DNA of 64,000 bases from Piromyces finnis. Its lineage: Eukaryota; Neocallimastigomycota; Neocallimastigomycetes; Neocallimastigales; Neocallimastigaceae. The first letter of the stretch is position 1; each line of letters opens with the position of its first letter. Positions 1 to 12,918 of this stretch are shown one piece after another. Made by a program: the position numbers and the translations under genes. The notes under the pieces are model-generated. The model was not told the DNA's origin, did no database searches, and saw nothing but the letters and a program-made list of their open reading frames with translations. The stretch is from positions 62,001 through 126,000 of the forward strand of contig MCFH01000009.1 of NCBI GenBank assembly GCA_002104945.1, in the 5' to 3' direction.

Positions 1-296
1 TTTGTTAAAAATAGAATTAATAGTATTTATTATTAAATATAATCTTTGAAAAGGAAAATAATTATTAATCGTTGATATATTAATTTAAAAATCCTGTTTA
101 TATTGTAGTATTTAAACAATAAAATAATATACATAATAAAACCTATATTTACGTCAAATAAATTAATAATACATAAATCTTATTCAAAATCATTTTATTA
201 TTAACTAAAATCAATAATATATAGCAAATAACAATAAAAGAAATTATACTTCTATATATAGTTTTATGTTAATAATGATATAACGGGGTAAAGAAA

Positions 297-329
<33 letters not shown>

Positions 330-551
330 TTCTAATAACAAAATTTTATGAAAAATAAAGTCAAAATAGAAAAAAAAAAAAATTTAAATATAAAAAATGA
401 ACAATTATTTTTTTTTATTTTATCTATTTTAATTATTGCTATCTTTATTGCAGAGTATTTAAAAATTAAGAATTTAAACTAAAGAAAATTAAAAAACAAC
501 ATAAAAAATAGATGCTAAAGTGTGATTTTAAAGAATTTTAATGTATATGTA

Positions 552-584
<33 letters not shown>

Positions 585-671
585 CACAGATAAATTTTAT
601 GAATTTATCTTATTTGTATATTATTAATTAAATATTTATATATATATTTGATATAATTAAGAATGTTATAT
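1..671. other. AT-rich flank, no gene seen
   Basis: I see no coding signal in this stretch. It is very AT-rich, with an (ATT)n microsatellite at about 299-329 and a poly-T run at about 557-581. It lies downstream of the leftward gene ending at 672, so its right part is probably that gene's 3' untranslated region and terminator. Confidence 0.6.
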
Positions 672-1639
672 CTAATCTTCATCCTCTTCATCATCATCAT
701 TTCCACAATTTTTAACACTTAAACCAGATATCCATATTCTTTGAGAATTTTGATCATTCTTAATATTTTGCCACCAGATAATGTTGTTTTTACATGTACT
801 TTCTTCTGATGGATTTAAGAAAATAGTGGTATCAGATGACTATATAATGTATTTAAATATTCATATATTTTATTATTATTATTATTTTTTTTAAAATTTA
901 TTAGTTTTATTAGAATTAATAGAAAATTATATTACTATGCTTGGAAGAGAAAGAAATTAAACAATACTTACAATCGTAATTTCTGGGTATTCTTCAGCAA
1001 GATTCCATTCATGACAAATACTAACATCTTTAGTTTGTTCATTGTAAACTCCAACATAAACCATCCAATCAGCAGAATCACTCTATTATATAAATATATA
1101 ATATCATTATGATTAATATAATAATAAGTAAAAGACATAATTATAAACTATAATATATATGTATATAATGTTTATTAAATAAATTAATAGAGATTAACCT
1201 TCATCTTGAATGCAATAGAAAAATCATCGGTAAAGTAATTATTTCTTCCTCTATCATTATATTTTTTAAATTGTAATGCAAGTGTATTTAAATAGACAGT
1301 ATTATTAAGATTAATTATATCGTTACCGATATATTTTTCATTTAAGTGATCCCATGAAATATCTTTCCAAATTAATGTATTTTTAAAAGCTGTACATTCA
1401 TCCTCATCTCTCTTTATAAAAGTCTTTTATATATACATTGATTTTTTTATTTATATATTATCATTAACTTTAGATATATTTTTCTTTTTCAATTTATATG
1501 TTATAATATTATTAATTGTTTTATTGTTTCATAATATACCTTTTCAAGTTTAACATTAGCAATTTCACCAGCATTATTATTATTTGAAATCCATACAATT
1601 GCATTTATATTATTTGCATTTGTTAAGAGTTTATATTGC

Positions 1640-1687
<48 letters not shown>

Positions 1688-2369
1688 ATGATAATATAAA
1701 AATATTTAGATACTATAAATGTTTAATGGAGAATAATAAATATTAATGAAAAAAAAATTACATTATCTTTTTTAGTAATACTTGGCTTATTAGTAGAATC
1801 AATAGATAAACTTTGTTTGTTCCATTGACCTATAGAAATATCCCAATCTTCAATATTTGAGTTCTTATGAATATTAAATATTTTTTTAAAAATATTGTTT
1901 ATTATATAAATACAACTATTAGTATTTTCTGATTTTAAACAAATTTATTTTTGTTCAGATTAAATAGTGACTTTAAAAATTTAATTATTCTCATATGTAC
2001 ATTAATACATTTTTCTATAAACATAACTATTTCTTATATTATTATAATGTCTTTTTTTTTTTTTTTTTTTTTTCAGTTTGATATTAACTTTATAAAATTT
2101 TTGTAATATATTATAAAAATCCTTCTTTATATATATTAATAATAAATGATTATCCTAATTATTTATAATCATACTTTAATATCAAAAGTAGCTTCTTGAA
2201 TAGTATTTCTTTTTAAAAATGAACAATAAATATTATCTCTTCCAGTAAACACTGTCTTCTTCTCTCCCATTTTTGTTAATTGTTGTAAACATTCTGACGG
2301 GGAAAAAGCATAAGCATTCTTGCTAACAGCTGATAATAAAAATAAACCTAGAAAGAATGGTGAACGCAT
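672..2369 (-). CDS. secreted protein of unknown function, six exons
   Basis: Spliced model on the minus strand: exons 2369-2175, 1863-1762, 1638-1540, 1423-1199 (acceptor could also be 12 nt later, start 1411), 1082-972 and 839-672. All introns have GT..AG ends and every junction is in phase 0, giving about 299 residues. I chose the ATG at 2369 because translation from there begins with a classic signal peptide (MRSPFFLGLFLLSAVSKNAYA); the frame is open further upstream but has no ATG. The mature part has six cysteines, several Trp residues, and ends in an acidic tail of Asp/Glu. No catalytic motif or known domain was recognised. The signal peptide and paired cysteines suggest an extracellular or lumenal protein; the function is unknown. 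The third exon is preceded by an intron with an (AAT)n tract at about 1641-1686. Confidence 0.72.
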
Positions 2370-4333
2370 CCTTAACTTTTTATGTATGTATATCAAGATT
2401 TTCCTTTATTTTTAAAACTTTTTCTATTTTTTTTATAGTTTCTTAATAGGTAAAACAGAATTTAAGATAAAATCAAAATAAATTAAAAGTATGGTATAAT
2501 AAAAAGTTTATTAAAAGAACACTATAATAATAATTATATTAATATTAATTTAAATTTTATATAATTAAAGTGTTTTTGAATTAGGTAAATGTTTATTTTT
2601 TTTTAAAAAATATTACAATTTTTATTTATATTAAATATTAAAATATAAAGTATTGAAAACTCATTTTTTTATTAATATAAATTCTTATAACATTTTATTT
2701 TAATTATATTTAAAGTTTTAATATTTTAATTTATTTTTTTATAATTTTAAATAAAGTTAAGAATTAAATATAAATAATAAAATGACTTTTAATTTTTTTT
2801 ATTTTATAATTCTACCTCCTAGCTACTAGGATGGATTTAATATTTTTTATTTTATAATTCTACCTCCTAGCTACTAGGATAGATTTAATATTTTTTATTT
2901 TATAATTCTACTAGAATAGATTTAATCAACACTAAAATATATTCAGTTGGTTAATAGAACTCATAAATAATAGATATACTAATAGATATATATATATAAA
3001 CATTTAAATTGTATTTTTATTAGATATATGTTTTGAATCAAAATACTATAAAAATTTTTATTAAACATTTTAAAAAAGGTTTTTAAACTATATTAACTTT
3101 TTGAATTTATTATATATGATTTTTTTTAATATATAAAAGGAATAACACATTTAAAATTAAATATTTAAAATAAAAATAAAAAAGCATCAATTTATTTTTA
3201 TAATAAGAAGATATATTTAATAACATAACCCTTTATGTTATATATATTTCAAAAAAACAAAGTTTTTTTTTTTTTTTAAATAGTTTCTTTCTTTATAGTA
3301 ATATTATATAGTAAATAGTAAATTTTATAATAATATAAATAAAGTAATATTTAAAATACTTTTGATTTATATATAACTAAAGTAATACAATAATAAAATT
3401 TTTATATTACAATTAATAAATATGAAAGAAAAACTAAGCAATAAATATATAGTGGATTTCTTATTTTCTCTTTTTTCATTTATAGCAAATAAACAATTAA
3501 ATTATTCATGTAATAACTAATGATAAAGAGAACCATAATTATTTACATTGTATACATTATTTCTACATATTTATGTATTATATGTACAATTTACTCATTA
3601 ATTTTTATATAATAAAATTTTATTATTAATTAAAGTTGAGTCAGATACATGATATATATGATATATGTATGATTTATATATTAAATACATTTTTTTAGTA
3701 TTTATATACTTATTTTTGTAATTTTAGAAACGATTAAAAACACAATCTATTATAATTTAATTGATTTTATTTATATTTATCTTTTTTTTTTTTTCTTAAA
3801 AAAATAAAAGTATTTATCCTGGTGATATTATATATTTCAATTTTTTTTTTAAAAAAAGTAATTATATCAGCCTTTAATTAACTCTATATTATTAGTTATA
3901 TAATAGAATAGATAAGATAATTATTACTATAATATAATTTAAAATATAAACAGATTAGAAATAATTTTCAATTAAATAAACAATTAACAGTATTCTATAT
4001 TAATTAAAACTTATTGTGTTCCTTTTTTTTTTATAAAAATAAATAAAATCGAAATATCTTTAATTTTTTTTTAATAATTTAATATGTTATACAAAAATTA
4101 TTAACTTTTTTAATATATATTCTTTAAATTCTTTTATTTTATTTTATATATTTTCGGAATAAATGATGGGTCATTCTATTATAAATAATAAACACAATTT
4201 GATATTTTTAATGTTCAATAATAACATGGAATAATATAATATAGAACAGACAAATAATAGTCAAAGATAAAAATAAAAAATCTAAAAAATAATAAAAATA
4301 ACATTTTAAAAAACTTTTAAAGCATATTTAAAT
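2370..4333. other. divergent intergenic region
   Basis: About 2 kb between the leftward secreted gene and the rightward PDI gene, so both promoters should lie here. It is extremely AT-rich with many A/T homopolymers. Apart from the 48-bp tandem repeat at 2793-2925 I see no structure or ORF that looks real. Confidence 0.6.
2793..2925. repeat. 48-bp tandem repeat, three copies
   Basis: Three head-to-tail copies with a 48-nt period (about 2793-2840, 2841-2888, 2889-2925). The GC-richer core of the unit is TCTACCTCCTAGCTACTAGG, followed by AT-rich sequence. Copies 1 and 2 differ at one position (GGATGG versus GGATAG). Copy 3 lacks 11 nt of the core, exactly the interval between two CTAC direct repeats, as expected from slippage. 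Confidence 0.85.
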
Positions 4334-4562
4334 ATGGGAAAGTTTTATAAAACCTGGAGCATAGTATTAGCTTTTGTCTGTTTAATCAGTGGAATTACCG
4401 CTTTAACTGACGAAGAATATGAAGAAGCTAACAAGAAATTATTCTTTTTAAATTCTGAAAACTTCAAAACTTCTATTAGTAATGGTATATGGATAGTTTT
4501 CTTCGGTGCTACATGGTGTCCACATTGTAGACAGTAATATATGTTATTTTTTTTTTTTTATG

Positions 4563-4638
<76 letters not shown>

Positions 4639-7600
4639 TTCCAAAAATATATAATTCAAAGAAATTATATGGATCTTTTTTATTTTATTTTATTCTATTA
4701 TATTTTAATTTTAATTATATTTTATATACCAACATTATTATTTATATAAATAAAATAATTATTTTTTTTTTATAAATATATAAAATTATTGAAAATTAGC
4801 TTGACTCCAGATTGGGCTAAGTTCCAAGCTGAAGCTGAGGAAAAAGAATTAGAAAGTAAATATGATTTCCATATTGCAAAGGTTGAATGTACTGAAAGTG
4901 AAGGTAATGTTAATATAAAAACAATATTATTGAAAAATTTATCATATAATTGATTTTCAAAAATATCTTTGAAATAAATATTAAATATTTTATAAATTTA
5001 TTTATTTATTATTTAAATTTCTTCAGATATTTGTAGAGAACAAGGTTTAAGAGGTTACCCTACTATTTACTTGTAAGTATATTATCAAGGAAGAGAAATA
5101 GTAATATAAAATATAGATTTATAATACAAAATAAAGATAAGTAAATAAAATATTAATACATAGAAATACTTTTCTATCAATGAAATAAACAGATTTAACA
5201 ATGGTGAAAGAAAGGATGAAGCTAACGAAAGATCACCAGAATATTTAATGAGTTTTGCTCAAAAGAATATTGATTTATATTACAAGGATAATTTAAAGTA
5301 TGGCTACAAGAGACTTTCTGAAGAAAAACTTACAGCTGATCTTTCAGAAAAAGTCCCATTAGAAATTGGTGAAAAGAACAACAAAATTAACCCAGAAGGA
5401 CAAATTGTTCACTTAACTGATGAAACATTCCAAGATGTAAGAGTATAGTTAAAAATTATATATTATAGAATTCATTAATTTTAAATATATTCTATCTTGT
5501 ACAATATTATTATATAATATTTAGGCTATTGATAAGAGTACTTGGTTTATTGTAATATCAATATTTATATATTTATTTAATAAATAAACTTAATAAATTA
5601 AAGTTTATATATTTACTAATTTAAATTTAATAGATGTTCCATGCTCCATGGTGTGGCCACTGTAGAAGAGTAAAATAATAATAATAAAAAAAAAATCATT
5701 AATTTTATTAATATTTTTTAAAATATTATAATCGTTTTAATAAAAATTATTATTATATTAATGCAGTTTGCACCAACCTGGGAAGAATTTGCTGCTAAAA
5801 TGAAAAACAAAATGAATATCGGTAAAGTTGATTGTACCGTTTATACAGGTAATGTCATATTCTTATTTTTACATTTTACTATTATGATTATTATTATTGG
5901 GAGGTGCATATTTATCTGTATTTTAATTGAAAAATAATTGTTCATATAAACCTTTATTTTATAGATATTTGTAATAAATACGGTGTTACAGGATACCCAA
6001 CCTTGAAAATGTAAATATTCATAAATATAAAAATAATTATTTGATAATGATTAATTATTAGCATATTAAAATTTTAATTCTTTTGTAATGTTTTATTATT
6101 TAATTATAAGTATTGATCAACATGAAGTTAATGATTTTAAGGGTATAAGAAGAATGGAAGATTTAGAAAAGTTTGTTGAAGGTTATATTAGGTAAGACTT
6201 AAACAAACAAACAAACAACTTAATAATAATTTTAAAAGAAAATTAAACAAAATATATAACAAAATATTTATAAATAATATTTTTAATTTAAAATATAATA
6301 ATATTTTTAAATAAATAAAGTTCAGGTCTTCAAGTTGCCAAGGCTGAAACAATTAGAGAAACTATGAAAAATGAGGAAGTTGTCTTTTTTCTTTATTATG
6401 ATTATTCTAATCCAAATGTTGATGAAATAGTAAATATTGTCAATGAAATAATAATTTTGTGCATATTTATAATTGTTTATTCATTAACTCATATATTTAT
6501 TATCATATTTAATAATTAGAAACTTTTCATTAGCGTTATTAATGAACTTAATATTATGTCTGCAAAGATCTATTTGACTCCAGATGAAGAATTAATGACA
6601 TCTTTCAACATTGATAGCGGAACTACTGGTATTGTTGTATCTCGTGATTTCGGTAGAGGCTTCTACAAATATGAAGGTGGCTTCAATTCTGAAGAACTTA
6701 AGCCATGGATTACAAAGTATATGTATCCATTTGTTATCGAAATCACTCCATTGAACAGTGAACAATACTTAAATAGTGAAAACTATGTTGTTTTAGCAAT
6801 TTTCCCAACTAGTGATACTAAATCTGTTATTTATGATAATGTTAGAATTGCTTCTCGTGCTTGGGCTGCTCAACATGAAGTTGATCCAACTTTACGTCAA
6901 TCTGAAAAATATATTCATGCTGATTTTGTCTGGCTTGATGGATCTAAATTCCCAAAGTACATTCAAAGTAGTTTTGGTATTAGTGTTGCTGAATTACCAC
7001 GTGTATTTATTCTTAACCCAAGTGTAAGTATATATATATGCATTTTTTTTTTTTTTTTGATATTTTTTAAGCATTAAAATTATGTTAGTGATTATTTATG
7101 AAATAATATATTAAATTGATTTTGATTATATTAATATATATTTAAACAATAATATTTTTAGGCTGGTAAATATTATGACAAAGGTGTAAGTGGTAAATAT
7201 TTACATGATGAAAATATTAGTGTTTCTCTTTCAGCTGCTATGAATCAACAATTAAAGGCAAACAATATGAAGGGTGGTTACTTTGATGTTATCAAGGAAG
7301 TATGTTTAGAACATAGAATAAAAAATGATAATATATATAATTATATATTGATTATTGTATTTCTTGAAAATTTTAATATTAATTTTTATTTATCTTTTTA
7401 TTTTTATTCAATTAAATATTAGAATACCTCTGTAAGTAAAAAATATAAATATGAATATAATTATATAAAATTACATCATCAATTAATTCTTATATAACTT
7501 TTTTAAATTTATTTTTATAGATTCAAATTGTTTTAATCATCGTTGTTGTTTTATTTGCTGTTTTAATGTACCTTGTTTGCTTCAATAATAAAAAGAAGGA

Positions 7601-7646
7601 AGTTGAATATTATCTCCCAATTAAGATGGATAATAAGCAAGCTTAA
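4334..7646 (+). CDS. membrane-anchored protein disulfide isomerase with two thioredoxin domains
   Basis: Fourteen exons: 4334-4533, 4800-4903, 5027-5072, 5193-5436, 5525-5551, 5634-5669, 5767-5848, 5965-6010, 6111-6191, 6321-6429, 6520-7023, 7162-7299, 7423-7431 and 7521-7646, about 583 residues in all. Residues 1-23 form a signal peptide. Thioredoxin domain 1 carries the active site WCPHC (Cys62/Cys65); domain 2 carries WCGHC (Cys214/Cys217). Each is followed by the DIC..GY-P-T segment holding the cis-proline. The region from about 300 to 540 fits the non-catalytic b-type domains of PDIs. A hydrophobic helix (about 543-563) precedes a lysine-rich cytosolic tail; there is no KDEL-type signal. 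CPHC in a membrane PDI recalls yeast Eps1, and the layout recalls TMX-type PDIs. Expected role: oxidation and isomerisation of disulfides in secreted proteins. The 9-nt exon 13 (Asn-Thr-Ser) is the least certain junction. Confidence 0.88.
4567..4634 (+). repeat. (ATT)n microsatellite in PDI intron 1
   Basis: About 22 ATT units inside the first intron (4534-4799) of the PDI gene, close after the donor site. Confidence 0.95.
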
Positions 7647-9342
7647 AAAAAAAAAAGATAATTATATTAGACATCATAGAAAGAATATTAATAATTATTA
7701 AATATCAATGATATATAGTTGTATAAAAAAATTAATAAGAATTGAAATAAAAATTAAAAATTAAAATAACATAAATACATAAATGCTTTCTTATAAAATA
7801 TACAGTAATTTTCTAATTCATTTTTTTAAATAAAATATCTATTTTTTTTTTATATTTTAAATGTCTAAATAATAGAATGATAATTAAATGAAATAAAAAA
7901 AAAAAGATAAAAATAGAATGGATAGACAAATAAATAATAAAAACTAAAATAAAATAATTATATAATTTATGTAATATATAGTATGCTGAATAAATATATG
8001 TTTGTATATCTATATCAATAAATATCATGATATACATATAAAATTAATGTTTTTTATAAAAGATATTTTTAAGTATGGATAGTGAAATGAAAGCAAGTAT
8101 ATTTAAATTTTTAAAATTTATTCAATTTGAAGATAGTGTGAATTTTTTTATAAATTTTATATGTGTCATTAATAATAATTTATTGTTTATTTAGTGTATT
8201 TTTCAACTGAACATTCATAAAAAAATGTAAAGTATTAATTATTTTTTATTAATATATTATTGGCTGAAAAATATTTTATATGAAATTATTGGTAAGTGAT
8301 TAATAATTATAATATATTTTATATATATTATGTATCATCATTATTATATGTTAATATTTACATTTATCATTAAAATTTTATAATTTTTAATATTTACTGT
8401 TTATTTTTAGTATATTTTAAATATTACTATATATAAAGTTAAAAAGACTTTTTTGTTATTTTTTTTTCTTTTTTTTATTTATTTTTTTAATGGAATAATA
8501 GGAGTGAAAAAAATAAGAGGAAAGGAAAGAAATTGAAATATTTGTAAATAGACATAATAAATATTATTTAAAAAGGAAAAAGAAAAAAAAAAGCCATTTT
8601 ATTTCTTTGCTATTTTTATATAAATTTATTATTGTTAATTTATATTCTATTTCTTAATTTATATAAGATATTAGAAAACATATAACAGAAATACACAGTG
8701 AAAAGTAATTCAATAATTTATTTATTTATTTATACATATATTATAAATATTATAAATATATTTTTTAAAAGAAAAGTGAAGAAAATATTACATGATAATT
8801 CATCATAACATTGGATAAATAATGGAAATATATAAATACCAGATCATTTATTTTATTTATAATGAGATTGAAAAATTCTTTTATATTAACATTTTGGACA
8901 AATAAATGTTTATAAGATTGTAGTCAGAGTATAGGGAATATTGCAAGATTTAGAAGAATAAAGAAAAAATGAATAATATAATTTCATTATGTTTATTTTT
9001 TTTCTTGAAAATTGAATGTTTATGTTAAATAAATATAAGATAGTATAAATAATATAAAATATTATTTAAAACGATAATGAAAATGAGGATAATTACAAAA
9101 GATTCATGAATAACTCTCAAATATTCCTTGATATAAAGATATTAAAAATTAAAAATAAACAATGTTGTAGATGCGATTTAATGATTAATTATTTATTTGT
9201 TTTTACATTCATAAAACAACATTATTTTATGTATTATATAATGCAAATATTAATTTTTTATTCAATTCTAATATATATATTCATTCTAAATAAAGGTTTA
9301 TTTATATTTTAAGTTTCAGAATAATTAAAGCAATAAGATAAA
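7647..9342. other. intergenic region, no gene seen
   Basis: About 1.7 kb of A/T-rich DNA between two rightward genes. It should hold the 3' end of the PDI transcript and the promoter of the RanBP2-finger gene. A short open stretch at 9106-9312 has no similarity I recognise and a composition expected by chance. Confidence 0.6.
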
Positions 9343-12300
9343 ATGAGTAATAAATCAAATTGGAAAAGGAAATCAGCGAATTGGATTTGCCAAGAATGTG
9401 GTAAGGATAATTTCCCTGAAAGAAAATTTTGCAAATTCTGTCAGGCGAGCAGGCAGAATCTAGGTGGTGGTAATAATAATCGGGATGATAGAAGAAATGT
9501 AAGAAATAACTATAATGATAGGAATGATAATAATAGAAGAAGAAATAACTGGAAAGGTAATAATTCAAGAGATCAATTTTCAAATAGTGATTCCAATTTT
9601 AGAGGAAGAAATAATTATAATAATAACAATAATAACTATAATAATAGAAGTAATCAGAATTATGATAATAAAAGAGGTGATATTAAATCAAGATTAGGTG
9701 TACCAAATAATAATTATTTAAATAGGAATAGAAATTTTAATGATAGAGAAAGGTCGTTTGATAATAGCGATAACAGAAATCAAAGGAATAATAATTCGTA
9801 TGACAGCAATAATTCATATGATAATAATAATTCGTTTGATAGAAATAATAATGGATATCAACAGTCAGATCAGAGTTTTGTGGGTGCTAGTGATGAAAAT
9901 AAGGGTGGAATAAGTATTGTTAATAGCAGTTTAAATGCTAATAATCCACCTTTAGAAAATAATGTTAATAATAACAATGATTCATTTAATTCTAATAATA
10001 ATTATCCAAATAATAATGTAAATTATACCCAAATTAGAAATCAACAGGTAGATAATGTTTCAAGAAACTACAATGATAGTAGTTCATTTGATAGTAGAAG
10101 AAACAATAATTTTAATTCAAGAAAAGAAGGACAACGCATTGTTGAAATGAAAAATCCAAATAATATTGAAATAACAAAAGAAAGGGATAGTTTTAGAAGA
10201 GATAATGATAATTCTATGAATGAATCTAATTATCAACAGCAATCTTTTGATCAGAATGAAAATAAAACCAATGATGATTCTAGAAATTTTTCTCAAATGA
10301 ATAATAATAATAATGATAATAATAGTTCTCCAAACAAAAATTATTCTCAGAATTCATATAATAATGAAAATGATTTAAATAAAATAGATAATAATAGTTC
10401 GTTTAGAAATTCAAATTCAGTAAATAATAGAGAAGATGATAATGGAAATAATCATAATTCTGATTATAGTAATGGTCAAAACCGTAGTCCTGAAAGATCA
10501 TATTCAGAAAATAGGTATGATAAACGTAATAATAATTCTCGTTCTCGTGAAAGATATGAAAATAGGGAACATAGCAGAGATCGTTATGATAATAATAGAA
10601 ATAAATATAATGATGAAAGAAGAGATCGTAGTTATAGTCGTGATCGTGGAAATAGTAATTATGGAATGGATAGAAGAGATCGTAGTCATGATCGTTATGA
10701 TAGAAATGAAAGAAACAACTATGATAATGATAGGGATGAAAGAAGAGACCATAATCGTAGTCGTAGTCGTAGTCGTAATCGTAATAACAACAACAATAAT
10801 TATAATTTAGATAGAAGAGGCCGTAGTCGCAGCCGTAGCCGTAGTCGTAGCCATGGTCGCTATGATAATAATAGAAGAGACCATAGCCATGATCATTATT
10901 ATAACAATAATAATAATAGAAGTAATCATAGTAGAGACAGAAGTCGTAGTACAGATAATTACAATAGAAATAATTATAACAATAAAGGTAATAGAGATAA
11001 TAGAGAACACAGTAATGAAAGAAGAAATTATAATCAAAACAGAAATAATGATAATATGAATAGAAGAGATTCCAATAGAGATAGAAGAAACAGAAGTCAA
11101 GAAAGGGATCGCATTAATAATTCAAATAATGACAATAGAAATGATCGTAGAAATAATCATAGAAATGATCATAGAAATGACCATAGGAACGATTATAGAA
11201 ATGATCGCAGAAGTAATAGTCGTGATAAAAATAGAAATTATGATAGCGATTCATTTAATAATCAAAATAATTATAATAATAATAATTATTCAGATAGAGA
11301 TCGCTCTAGAAGTAGAAGTATAAGTAAAAGAAATAATTATGACCGCAATAATAATGATAGCAGAGGAAGAAGTCGTAGCATTTCAAAAGATAGAAGAAAT
11401 AACGGTAGAAATCAATATGATGATTATTCAAATAATAATTCATACGATAATGCTTATAGAAATAATGGAAATAATGAAAGAAGATATGATAGGAATGAAA
11501 GACGTTCTATTTCAAGAGGAAGAAGTAGAAGTAGGGATAGATATCATTTTAATGATAGAAATGATTATAATCGCAGTAATTCCAGAGGAAGAGATATGGA
11601 TAAAAATAATAGATATTATAACAACGATAATAACAATGATCAAGATAGAAATAATACTTATAATAATAATAACAATAGGTATAATAAATATGATAGATAT
11701 GATAATAGAAATGATAATCATAATCGTAGTCCATATCGTGAATATAGAGAAAATAATTCTAATAGTAATAATTATAATGAGCAAAGAGATTCTTATGGCA
11801 ATTATAGATTATCAGATGATAAAGATAAGGGAAACTTTAATAATAATGAAGACAACTATCATGAAAAACAAACAGACATAGAAGATCAACAAATGGATGC
11901 AATGAGTTATTCCAAAGATTCAACAGAAAATGTTAATGAAAAAGAAAATTTAAATAATAATAATAAAAATTATGACAGCAATGATTCAATTAAAGAAATA
12001 ACTGAAAATAATCAAGAATCAATGGATGTAGATGACCACTCAAATGATGCTGCTGGTAGTATGAATAATGATTCTAATGATATAAATAAAAATGAAGCAA
12101 TTAATAATTCAAATGATTTAGTTTCAAAGGATAAAAATTATAATGATCAACAATCAAATGTAACAGATAAACAAAGGGATGTAACAAATCATTCATTGAA
12201 CCCATCAGATAGTACTAACGAGAAACAAAGCTTAAAGGACAACAATTATGATGGTGTTGAATCAACAAAAGAATCAACAGAAAATAACCAAGAAAATATG

Positions 12301-12744
12301 AATGTAGATGATCAATCAAATAATAATACTAATAAAGAAATAAATAATGAATTTTTAGATACTAATTCAGATAAGAATACTAATAATGATAATAATAAAA
12401 ACAATACAAGTAATAATGAAAATAAAGATGTAGATAATAATTTAATAAGAAAGGATACTAATATTGATAATGAAAAAAATAATACTAACAATGAAGTAGA
12501 ACAAGAAAATATGAATGATGGTCAAGATAACTATAAAAATGATAATACCAATTTAGGTCATGATAATAATTATGAACATAATGTACAAGATAAAGATAAT
12601 GATTATTGTTCAAGAAATCAAACTATGAACGATTATAATGATCATGACAAATATAATGATAATAATAATTATGATGATTATAATAATTATAATAATTATA
12701 ATTATAATGATAATAACAATAATAGTTACAATGATGATAATGGT

Positions 12745-12786
<42 letters not shown>

Positions 12787-12882
12787 TATAATTATAATAA
12801 TAATAATAATAACTATAATAACAACAATAATAATTATAATAATTATAATAATAATAATAATAATTATAGTGATGATAACTAT

Positions 12883-12918
<36 letters not shown>

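Noticed and set aside
7813-8037. Minus-strand open frame of 74 codons rich in Ile/Tyr/Phe
   Set aside because: Chance open frame in AT-rich intergenic sequence.
9106-9312. Open frame of 68 codons upstream of the RanBP2-finger gene
   Set aside because: AT-rich codon content without a recognisable motif; likely promoter or 5' untranslated DNA.
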